A stretch of 34,810 bases of DNA from contig JAJTBE010000010.1 in assembly GCA_021287065.1 (NCBI GenBank), positions 1 to 34,810 on the forward strand. The letters are read 5' to 3'. The notes below the pieces were generated by a model. It saw nothing but the letters and a program-made list of their open reading frames with translations, made no database searches and was not told the origin of the DNA. The stretch comes from Bacillota bacterium. Its GTDB lineage: Bacteria; Vulcanimicrobiota; JAJTBE01. Of the stretch, positions 8,612 through 15,709 are shown piece after piece (position 1 is the first letter of the stretch; every line of letters begins with the position of its first letter). Both the position numbers and the translations under genes were made by a program.

Positions 8612-9286
8612 TTAAACAACCTTCTTTGCTATTATTCGTGCGTAAAAACAGGTGATATGATGTCTGTTGATAATTTCAAATCCCCCTGAAGCAAAAGCTT
8701 TCTCCCACAGATTTATGCCCGTCGGAAATTCATGTAAAATGCAATGGGTGAAATCTTCCTTTATGTTTTGCCATTTCCGATTATAATAGACTTCAGCTTC
8801 GCTCATTATCTGAGGCAGTTTTTCTTCTGTTTCGCTTCTGTCAAATGTAAAAATACCGTCTTCCATAAGAAACAGCGAGTCCTTTTTGAAAAAAGGAGCG
8901 ATCTTTCCGATAAACCTGACTTTTTCATCATCAGTGAGGTGGTGTAGTGATTTTCTTGCAGATGCTTTTGAGAAAATCAGATCCCCGGGGTTATAAGAAA
9001 GAAAATCCGATTTGATAAGCTGCACATTGGCACAGCCCTTTGTCTTTTCTTTTGCCAGTTCGAGCTGATCCTCTGACATGTCAAGCCCTGCTGCAAGTTT
9101 CACTATCTTTGAAGCTTCAAAAAGCATATCTCCGTTTCCGCATCCGAAATCTATAAAAACATCGTCGGAATTAAGGCTTAAACATTCAAGATAGTTTGCA
9201 ATTTGATCATTTTTCATCGAGTAGATTTTGTTGTAATGATCAACAAAATCTCCGTTTTTCCAGGATTGCTCCACTGATACCTCCAT
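8612..9286 (-). CDS. Class I SAM-dependent methyltransferase
   Basis: A 224-aa methyltransferase. Motif I is VFIDFGCGNGDMLFEA at residues 43-58, the acidic residue that holds the ribose hydroxyls is Asp69 in AAGLDMSEDQLELAKEK, and the later strand is LIFSKASARKSLHHLTDDE, where the usual post-motif Asp/Asn is not evident. The remainder is a variable cap with no recognisable substrate signature. Its start codon shares the A of the upstream gene's stop (TGATG) and its stop abuts the radical SAM start, so the three genes should be translated together. A role in tailoring the same molecule as the radical SAM and ATP-grasp proteins is inference from this packing. Confidence 0.87.
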   Translation of the reverse strand: MEVSVEQSWKNGDFVDHYNKIYSMKNDQIANYLECLSLNSDDVFIDFGCGNGDMLFEASKIVKLAAGLDMSEDQLELAKEKTKGCANVQLIKSDFLSYNPGDLIFSKASARKSLHHLTDDEKVRFIGKIAPFFKKDSLFLMEDGIFTFDRSETEEKLPQIMSEAEVYYNRKWQNIKEDFTHCILHEFPTGINLWEKAFASGGFEIINRHHITCFYARIIAKKVV

Positions 9287-9849
9287 CAGGCCTGTTCAAA
9301 ATTGAGTGCCTTTTTTATGTCTCTTATTGCGTCCTTTTCTTTTGGGCTGAGTCTTTCTCCAAGTCCAAGAAATCCTGAGCCTGAAGCATTTGCCATTATT
9401 TCTGCAATTTTTACGATAAACTTTTTGAAAGCTGATGTTTCATCAACACCGATTTTACTTTCTGCTATAAAAACAGCCTGTCTGCACTTCTGCAGAAGTT
9501 CACTCATAGGAAAAGGCTTCCCGGAAATGATATTCATCTCGGAAATATTCTGAGTGTATTCTCCCGCCTCGGTTTCTTCAACCTGATAAATATCCTCATC
9601 GTTAAACTGCTCCGGTTCCTGTCGGACAGAATTATCCTTCTTGCTGTTATAGTCGGCGAGGATTGTCATAATAAGCTGGCTTCCGCTGAATTCTCTCTGG
9701 AAATTTTCAATCATTTTGCCAATTTCCACAAAGCCCCGGATATAGTTTATTATGCCGCCTTCAACAGCAAGTATTCCCATAGCGGTCCAGGCAGGCAGCG
9801 AGGAAAGCAGTTTCCATTCTCTGTCTTCAAATCGATTTTTAATAGCCAT
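9286..9849 (-). CDS. Uncharacterised 187-aa protein with a GFLGLGERLSPKEK C-terminal motif
   Basis: I cannot assign a function. The N-terminus (MAIKNRFEDREWKLLSSLP) leads into a small helical segment with AMGILAVEGGIINYIRGF, a polar middle (about residues 60-105) and a helical C-terminal part ending in GSGFLGLGERLSPKEKDAI. The pattern of an EW..L...P start and a GGFLG.G...S..EK end recalls a family of uncharacterised bacterial proteins, from memory only. I start it at 9849: GAGG is 5 nt upstream, and the longer frame would run back into the protease gene. It begins 7 nt after the protease stop and touches the methyltransferase start, so it links the two groups of minus-strand genes. Confidence 0.7.
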   Translation of the reverse strand: MAIKNRFEDREWKLLSSLPAWTAMGILAVEGGIINYIRGFVEIGKMIENFQREFSGSQLIMTILADYNSKKDNSVRQEPEQFNDEDIYQVEETEAGEYTQNISEMNIISGKPFPMSELLQKCRQAVFIAESKIGVDETSAFKKFIVKIAEIMANASGSGFLGLGERLSPKEKDAIRDIKKALNFEQA

Positions 9850-9856
9850 AAAAACC

Positions 9857-10873
9857 TCAATTTTTAAGCTTTTCCACTTCTTCAACAGCCTTGTTGATGT
9901 CGCTGACGGGTATTACATTAATACCCTTTGCTGCGTTTTTCGCTTCTTCATAATTCCATTTACTGCAAATGAAATATTTGATTCCTTTTTTCTCAGCCCC
10001 TTTTACTTTAAAACGAACTCCATAAACTGAACGGACATTTCCGAATTCGTCAAGGGAACCTGATGCTGCTATTTTCATTCCTTTTGCCAAATCTTCCTTT
10101 TTGAGCTGGTGTAAAATTTCCAGAAATATGGGAAGACCTGCCGACGAGCCGGAATATCCTGTGGTGTCCACTTCAATATTTACAGGAAGATCTTCCCGCT
10201 GCATATAAGTCTGCATGAAAATACCTAGTGAAATTCTCCCTGATTCATCTTTGATAGCTTCTATGTCTGAAGTGTGTTCTTCTCCGTCTCTTATATATTT
10301 TACCCTGAAAACCTTTTGTTTGTCGTATAGCGAATTAATATGTCTGTAAAGATAAACCTGATGTCTGATTCTCACTCCGTCAATCTCCGTAATAATATCC
10401 CCGGGCTTCAGAATACCGATTGCCTTGCTTCCCGGGAAGAAATCAGTAACCTGAACTCCGGCAAATCTGGATGGAATAGTATAGCCGAATTTCTGGAGTG
10501 CAAAAAGTTTTGCCCTGTAAACCGATTCCTGAGTCTGTATGTCCGAAGGGTCTGATGTCAAAGGGGCGCAGAGATATTCCCGGGTTCCGATGCTCGGAAT
10601 GTCTGCTGTCTGCAGTGTTTTTATTACTGAATCCGGGTTCAGCAGATGATTGATGTAAAGAAGAACATTTGCCTGTTCGTTAAGAACCGTTGTTATAAAA
10701 AACTCCCCTGAATGTCCTGTAAATCCGCCGTTTACTTTCACGACCGATTCTGCGGGGATAGTTTTGCCCGGTGCTTCATATTCGTAGGGCAGGGGAATAA
10801 TTAAGATCACACAGGCGAGTATGCCCGATAAAACCGTATAGATTAAATGTTTTAAAGCAATTTTCTTTTTCAT
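9857..10873 (-). CDS. Membrane-anchored PDZ/Lon-type serine protease (SepM/YlbL-like)
   Basis: A 338-aa protein with one N-terminal membrane segment (about residues 8-26, LKHLIYTVLSGILACVILI), an outward PDZ domain (about 145-225, including the FPGSKAIGILKPGDIITEIDG groove) and a Lon-type (S16) catalytic domain. The nucleophile is Ser244 in GSSAGLPIF and the general-base Lys289 in the YGVRFKVKGAEKKG segment. This is the layout of the SepM/YlbL family, which cleaves extracytoplasmic peptides. The ATG at 10873 places the membrane segment correctly; an upstream ATG at 10954 adds 27 residues lacking signal character and overlaps the U32 gene, so I reject it. No strong ribosome binding site is seen. 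Its substrate is unknown. Confidence 0.85.
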   Translation of the reverse strand: MKKKIALKHLIYTVLSGILACVILIIPLPYEYEAPGKTIPAESVVKVNGGFTGHSGEFFITTVLNEQANVLLYINHLLNPDSVIKTLQTADIPSIGTREYLCAPLTSDPSDIQTQESVYRAKLFALQKFGYTIPSRFAGVQVTDFFPGSKAIGILKPGDIITEIDGVRIRHQVYLYRHINSLYDKQKVFRVKYIRDGEEHTSDIEAIKDESGRISLGIFMQTYMQREDLPVNIEVDTTGYSGSSAGLPIFLEILHQLKKEDLAKGMKIAASGSLDEFGNVRSVYGVRFKVKGAEKKGIKYFICSKWNYEEAKNAAKGINVIPVSDINKAVEEVEKLKN

Positions 10874-10913
10874 ACATGTTAAAACGGCTTTAACAATAAA
10901 AATATTATTGCGA

Positions 10914-12776
10914 TCAACCGAAAATTTCCATTCCGCACTGTCCGCACTGTCCACAGGTAAATTCCACCCTGAACTGCCTGCTTTTCCTGTCAGTCAGAAA
11001 TAATGGGGCCTGTTCTTCTCCTTTTTTTAAAGCTCCTCCGCACAATCCCAGTTCTTTTTTGATGCAGTATCTTGTTTTCATCACAACCCTGCCGTCCATC
11101 TTCTGGTTTGTTTCCGCAGCAGGGGAGATATTCTTGACGCCGTGCCGCCTGTAGAATTCCAGTGCCTGCCTGTTCATCACATTGCCCCTGTAATCAAGAG
11201 AGGATGAAGGGTAGGGGACGCTGTTTTTTTCCATCTTCAAGGTTTCCGGAGTATATTCTTCAAGCCTTTTTTTCTCCAGCCTGTCGGTGAGATTTCTCCT
11301 TATTCCGTTAATGACGGAAACAGGATGGAAAGGCAAAGCATCGGTATTTACAGTTACTTCGCAGCACCGGAATATGGAATCGCCGAGTTTTGCCAGACTC
11401 TGGGAAAGGATTTCCCTGTATTTTTCCGGATTTTTTGCTGTTTCCCCGCTCTCCGGAAAATCGGACTCCACCTGAAAACCGTCCTCATCTGCGGCAGAAA
11501 TCAGAAAACCGCCCCCGGTTTTATCCAGTCTGAAGTTTAAACCAATTTTCCTTTCCGTTCGGGATCTCTCAAGTCTGTCGCAGAAATCCTTGTCAAAATT
11601 CCGGAATAAGACGGTTCCTTTTCTGATTCCCGTCGGATCCTGCACTTTTATATTGTTTTTATCAACAAAATTAATGACCGTTCCGGAAAACTCGCCGGAT
11701 TCTCTGTTAAAACAGATTCCATCTCCTGCAGTCATAAGTTTGTCAGTTTCAATTACTAAAAATCCATTCTCAACCGAGCCGACTTTCCCGATATATTCGC
11801 CCTTTGATTTCGGGGTGTCGGTGGACGAAATGTTTTTTCCCCTTCCATCAAGGAAATACTCTGTAAATCCCCGATTGAACGACTTTGCAGGGTCCGGGGT
11901 GAAGTCAGAATAAACTTTTCCCGAAGAAGCTTTCCGGAGTCCTTTTTGCTCTATAACCGAATCAAGTTTCTGCCTGTAAAAAGCTGTGATGTTTTTAACA
12001 TAATTATCGTCTTTAAGTCTGCCTTCGATCTTGAAGGAAGTTATTCCCGCATCAATCAAATCTTCTATTTTGTTCTCAAAACAAAGGTCTTTTAGTGAAA
12101 GAAAATATTTGTTTTTGCTTATCGTTTTGCCATCCCCATCAGTAAGGCTGTAAGCTTCCCTGCAGGGCTGCGCACAGACTCCGCGGTTTCCGCTTCTGCC
12201 TCCTATGGCATAACTCATATAACACTGACCGCTGTAACCAACACAGATGGCTCCATGAACAAAACACTCAAGTTCTGTAGTGGTTTTGTTTCTGATTTCC
12301 CGAATCTGGTGTAGTGAAAGCTCTCTGGCAAGTATAACTCTTGTAAAACCCACATCTTCCAGAAATTTAACTTTTTCCGGATCCGCATTGTTTGTCTGGG
12401 TGCTTGCTATAAGCTTTACCGGAGGTAAATCTGCTTCGAGAAAGCCCATGTCCTGAATAATTATGCCATCAATGCCCATGTTGTAAAGATTTTTTACGAT
12501 CGAAACCGCATCTTCCAGTTCTTCGTCATTGAGGATTGTGTTAAGAGCACAGTAAACTTTTGCCCTGTATTTGTGAGCGTATGTTATGAGTTTTTCAAAA
12601 TCCGCCGGTTCATTACCCACTGAAGCTCTTGCCCCATATCTGGGCGCGCCTGCATAAACCGCATCGGCACCATACTTTATAGCAATGATGCCGGATTCTG
12701 CAGTTCTTGCAGGCGCAAGCAGTTCTATGGGATAGTGTTTATGATTCACATTATTTCCATTTACGGATAAATACAT
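10914..12776 (-). CDS. Peptidase U32 family protein (RlhA/YhbU-type)
   Basis: About 620 aa. The N-terminal U32 core shows ELLAPARTAESGIIAIKYG, GADAVYAG, VHGAICVGYSGQCYMSY, GGRSGNRGVCAQPCR and FKIEGRLKD, all typical of the family. U32 proteins are annotated as collagenase-like peptidases, but well-studied members act in RNA hydroxylation (RlhA) and so may not be proteases. The C-terminal half includes a long less conserved domain and a CIKKELGLCGG segment, ending in TCGQCGQCGMEIFG, where the family usually has a single Cys-x2-Cys. The cysteines suit an iron-sulphur cluster. The start is uncertain: ATG at 12776 has GGGA 8 nt upstream but overlaps the preceding gene by 26 nt; GTG at 12749, just after that gene's stop, is the alternative. 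Confidence 0.88.
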   Translation of the reverse strand: MYLSVNGNNVNHKHYPIELLAPARTAESGIIAIKYGADAVYAGAPRYGARASVGNEPADFEKLITYAHKYRAKVYCALNTILNDEELEDAVSIVKNLYNMGIDGIIIQDMGFLEADLPPVKLIASTQTNNADPEKVKFLEDVGFTRVILARELSLHQIREIRNKTTTELECFVHGAICVGYSGQCYMSYAIGGRSGNRGVCAQPCREAYSLTDGDGKTISKNKYFLSLKDLCFENKIEDLIDAGITSFKIEGRLKDDNYVKNITAFYRQKLDSVIEQKGLRKASSGKVYSDFTPDPAKSFNRGFTEYFLDGRGKNISSTDTPKSKGEYIGKVGSVENGFLVIETDKLMTAGDGICFNRESGEFSGTVINFVDKNNIKVQDPTGIRKGTVLFRNFDKDFCDRLERSRTERKIGLNFRLDKTGGGFLISAADEDGFQVESDFPESGETAKNPEKYREILSQSLAKLGDSIFRCCEVTVNTDALPFHPVSVINGIRRNLTDRLEKKRLEEYTPETLKMEKNSVPYPSSSLDYRGNVMNRQALEFYRRHGVKNISPAAETNQKMDGRVVMKTRYCIKKELGLCGGALKKGEEQAPLFLTDRKSRQFRVEFTCGQCGQCGMEIFG

Positions 12777-14679
12777 CAACAATTCCCGTTGTGGAGGTTT
12801 CTTCCACTATATTTTTGGAAGCTGTTTCCCAAACTGCAAAATTGCCGTCTCCGCTGAGAGCAGGATTGGTGCATTCCTGATCAGGCACCTGTCCTGATGA
12901 ACCTCTTGATACCAGAGTGTATGTGTTTAAACCGGAATCGACATCCTTTACATAAAAACGGTAAACTGCATTGGTTACATCTGAAACAAGACCGATTGTG
13001 TCGGATTTAAACCCGATGTATCTGCCTGAATCGTCAATAACCGGCATTGAGCTGTTTCCGACTTTGCCTGAAAGGGGAGTGGAAACCTGAACCAGTGATG
13101 TGCTGTTCAAATCCCACATATATACATGAGTTGTTGCAGCGCTTGAATCACCGAGGTTGGTTGCTGCCGATGTAAAGGCTATTCTTGAACCGTCTTCGTC
13201 AATTACCTGTTCATAACAGGGCTGGTTGGCTGTGTTACCGTCGTGTTTTGAAACATGGATATTCCATCCGTATGCAGGAACCGCATTTATATCATTTCTG
13301 AATACCTGAAGCAGTCCCCCTGTGGGATAACCTGCACCTGCGGATGTGATATTGTTGGCAGTTGATGAATAAGCAGTGTATCTGCCGTTGCATGAAACCA
13401 CCGGTGAATTTGAACCGGGATCCGCTCCGTTGAAAGTGCCTTCTGCTGAAGAAGTGGTTGTATCAAGCATTCTTCTTGCACCGGGCGTCATACTGGTCAT
13501 TACCACATAATAAATATGGCTGAAACCGGCTGTGTGTGTTATTGAACCAAGATTGGACGCTCTCGACTGAAATACCACAACAGTGCCGTCGCCGTTGATT
13601 TCGGGGTTGAGTGAAGCTGCATCGCCGCCGGCTGAAACATCCGCTGCCGACCGGGACACTCTGGCGATTGTGTTGTCGGAAAGCCTGACTATGAAGACAT
13701 CTCCGCTTTTTGTCGCCTGCTGGGAACTGGGGAGAAGATCCGTGGCAATGGATGAAAATACTACATATTGGCCGTTGCCGCTGATTGCCGGATCTGTTGA
13801 ATTATTGTTGGCTCCCGCCGTTGAACCTGATGTTTGGTTGTTGTTGGTTATTCTTGTTATTGTGCCTGTGGTTCTTGACCAGACATAAATCTGATTCGGC
13901 ACTGAAGCAGGGTTGTCCCATCCTGAAATAATGTTGCCGTTGCTTACAAATGCAACTGTGCATCCGTCGTCATCAACATCCGGGTCTGTAGCATTGTTTA
14001 CTTCAGGGATTGCAATCCTCTTTGAAATCCACTGTGTAACCCCGGTAATGGGTGAAGATGTTGAACTGGGAGTCATTACTATGTCTTTTGTAATAGTGGT
14101 ATCAGCAATAACACTCACTGTTGAGCTATAGCTGAAGTAACCGGTTGCTGTGGCGCTCATTGTCTGATTGCCCGCTTCAACCATCGAAATAGTATAGCTT
14201 CCATCGGTTCCGCTGTTTGTCGTTACATTGCCGATGACAATTTCCGCTCCGCTGATAGTGGAACCTCCGCTTATTTCCGAATATACAATACCTGTTACGC
14301 TGCCATATCCGTATGTTTCCATGGCTATTGCGGGTATATCCGTGATTTCACCGCCAATAACGGTAATATTCTGAGTCTGTGATAAAAAACCGTCTGCTGA
14401 AACTGCAAGGGGCCATGTTCCTTCGGGAACTCCCACTATTTCATAAAAACCTGTTTCATCAGTGGTATCCGAATAATATGTTTTTGCACCTGTGGCTGAA
14501 ATTGTGCAAAGGGCGCCGCTTATAGCTTCACTGTTCTGGTCTGTTACTGTTCCTGTAACATTACCGGTCCAGCCGCCGCCTCCTCCGCCGCCGTCACTGC
14601 TGCTTCCGCATCCGGAAACAAAACTGGCTGCAATAAGTGCTATCATTGCCAGACTGAGTAAAATAGCTGCTCTTTTCAT
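12751..14679 (-). CDS. Lipoprotein with two CarboxypepD-type domains and a seven-repeat TolB-like propeller
   Basis: A 642-aa exported lipoprotein. The start at 14679 has a perfect AGGAGGT 6 nt upstream. The signal peptide ends in a lipobox, FVSGC, with the lipidated Cys24, then a Ser/Gly-rich linker. Two carboxypeptidase-regulatory-like beta domains follow (about residues 40-110 and 125-205). From about 220 to the end I count seven repeats of the type P.I...G....F.S...N (for example PAISGNGQYVVFSS and PVIDDSGRYIGFKS), consistent with a seven-bladed TolB/PD40 propeller. Residue +2 after the cysteine is Gly, so by the E. coli rule it would go to the outer membrane. Its ligand is unknown. A palindrome lies about 110 nt upstream, and the U32 gene follows directly. 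Confidence 0.85.
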   Translation of the reverse strand: MKRAAILLSLAMIALIAASFVSGCGSSSDGGGGGGGWTGNVTGTVTDQNSEAISGALCTISATGAKTYYSDTTDETGFYEIVGVPEGTWPLAVSADGFLSQTQNITVIGGEITDIPAIAMETYGYGSVTGIVYSEISGGSTISGAEIVIGNVTTNSGTDGSYTISMVEAGNQTMSATATGYFSYSSTVSVIADTTITKDIVMTPSSTSSPITGVTQWISKRIAIPEVNNATDPDVDDDGCTVAFVSNGNIISGWDNPASVPNQIYVWSRTTGTITRITNNNQTSGSTAGANNNSTDPAISGNGQYVVFSSIATDLLPSSQQATKSGDVFIVRLSDNTIARVSRSAADVSAGGDAASLNPEINGDGTVVVFQSRASNLGSITHTAGFSHIYYVVMTSMTPGARRMLDTTTSSAEGTFNGADPGSNSPVVSCNGRYTAYSSTANNITSAGAGYPTGGLLQVFRNDINAVPAYGWNIHVSKHDGNTANQPCYEQVIDEDGSRIAFTSAATNLGDSSAATTHVYMWDLNSTSLVQVSTPLSGKVGNSSMPVIDDSGRYIGFKSDTIGLVSDVTNAVYRFYVKDVDSGLNTYTLVSRGSSGQVPDQECTNPALSGDGNFAVWETASKNIVEETSTTGIVDVFIRKWK

Positions 14680-14786
14680 TGATTTACCTCCTGTTTGCAT
14701 CATAAATTACATTCGTCAGGTTGATTCGTTATTTCGGAGCTGAAGCCTGCAAAAACTGAGTGATTCATACATTTTTCAGTAACCGG

Positions 14787-14804
14787 ATTCCTGAGATCAG
14801 GAAT
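14787..14804. promoter_or_regulatory. 18-bp palindrome, possible operator
   Basis: ATTCCTGA and TCAGGAAT flank a 2-nt centre, giving an 8+8 perfect inverted repeat. It lies about 110 nt upstream of the lipoprotein start and about 135 nt downstream of the preceding terminator, where a regulator of the lipoprotein-U32-protease unit could bind. The regulator is unknown. Confidence 0.35.
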
Positions 14805-14938
14805 GACCAGATCCGCAGCCCTCAGAAAAGCTAAAATTTCCCTGATAAAAAATCCATCCACTTCACACCCTTTCTACTGGGCAGCTTTCGAACTGATAGG
14901 GGACGGAAAATAAAAAAAACAGACAAGCTTCTTCCGGT

Positions 14939-14967
14939 AAAACAAAAAGGCTGCCTGTGGGGCAGCC
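14939..14967 (-). terminator. Intrinsic terminator of the mfd-to-lysine-rich-protein unit
   Basis: On the minus strand GGCTGCC and GGCAGCC form a 7-bp GC-rich stem with a 5-nt loop, followed at once by TTTTTGTTTT. It starts 22 nt after the stop of the lysine-rich protein gene. This is a textbook rho-independent terminator and separates that unit from the lipoprotein gene. Confidence 0.9.
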
Positions 14968-14989
14968 ATGATTATGGTTATTGAATCAG

Positions 14990-15631
14990 TTACTTTTTGG
15001 CATCGCCTGCTGGTGGTGTTTTGCCACCGGGACCGCCGTGGTTCTTGGCTTTTTCAGCTTTGATTTTGTCGGTGAGGGCGAAGAAATCAGGGAATTTGCT
15101 CTGATATTTGGTTTTGATCTGTGCCATCTGGGTATCCATTGACTGTTTCATAGGAGCCATCTGAGCTTTTCTCTTGTCTCTGTTAGCCTGCATCTGGGTT
15201 TTGAATTCCTGTTTGATCTTTGCTTTTTCTTCGTCGGTCTTTGCTGCATCCAGTTTAGCTTTATAATCCTGCATCATTTTCTGATTGTCGGTTTTCATTG
15301 TGTCGATGTCATTTTTAAACTGGTTTTTCACATTGTCCTTTACAGCTTTGATCTCTTTCATCATAGCCTGGAACTCTGCATTGTCCTTATATTTTTTCTG
15401 AATATCCATCATTGCCTGACGATTTTCAGGTGACATCTTTGCGCCTTTTCCCATTTTGCCTTTTCCGGCTTTGCAGTCGGGGCATTTTGTACCGTCACAA
15501 TTACTGCATGATTTCTGGACTGTTGAGTTGCCTGTCTGAGCAGGCTGGTTTTCTGCGCGAACCGCGATTGATGCAATAGCGAATATAAATGCTGCTGCAA
15601 TGAGAATAGTGAGAACTTTTTTGAATTTCAT
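14990..15631 (-). CDS. Exported lysine- and methionine-rich helical protein with two CxxC pairs
   Basis: A 213-aa protein with a clean signal peptide (MKFKK, then a hydrophobic stretch to about residue 24, likely cut after AVRA). The mature start has Cys-x2-Cys twice (CSNCDGTKCPDCK), a knuckle that could bind a metal. The rest is highly charged and helical, rich in Lys, Met and Gln, with a probable coiled coil from about residue 70 to 190 and a Gly/Pro tail (HGGPGGKTPPAG). It loosely resembles Spy/CpxP-like periplasmic chaperones in size and helical, methionine-rich make-up, but I see no LTxxQ motif, so I leave it unnamed. It lies downstream of the PQQ-propeller gene and is followed by a strong terminator. 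Confidence 0.75.
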   Translation of the reverse strand: MKFKKVLTILIAAAFIFAIASIAVRAENQPAQTGNSTVQKSCSNCDGTKCPDCKAGKGKMGKGAKMSPENRQAMMDIQKKYKDNAEFQAMMKEIKAVKDNVKNQFKNDIDTMKTDNQKMMQDYKAKLDAAKTDEEKAKIKQEFKTQMQANRDKRKAQMAPMKQSMDTQMAQIKTKYQSKFPDFFALTDKIKAEKAKNHGGPGGKTPPAGDAKK

Positions 15632-15709
15632 TTTTCTTTCCGCCTTTCTGTCGGTTTACTTTGATTTAGACTCCCTGAAAGCGGAAATGTTTCGCGTTTT
15701 TCAAAAAAA

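Larger units (their letters stand above)
14680..14989. other. 310-nt intergenic region between lipoprotein and lysine-rich protein genes
   Basis: It holds the terminator of the upstream unit (14939-14967), an 18-bp palindrome (14787-14804) and presumably the promoter for the lipoprotein gene, which I could not pin down. No small ORF or known riboswitch pattern is visible in the remainder. Confidence 0.5.

Noticed and set aside
10874..10954. N-terminal extension of the PDZ/Lon protease
   Set aside because: The 27 extra residues are polar, would bury the membrane segment away from the N-terminus and overlap the U32 gene; the ATG at 10873 fits the family.
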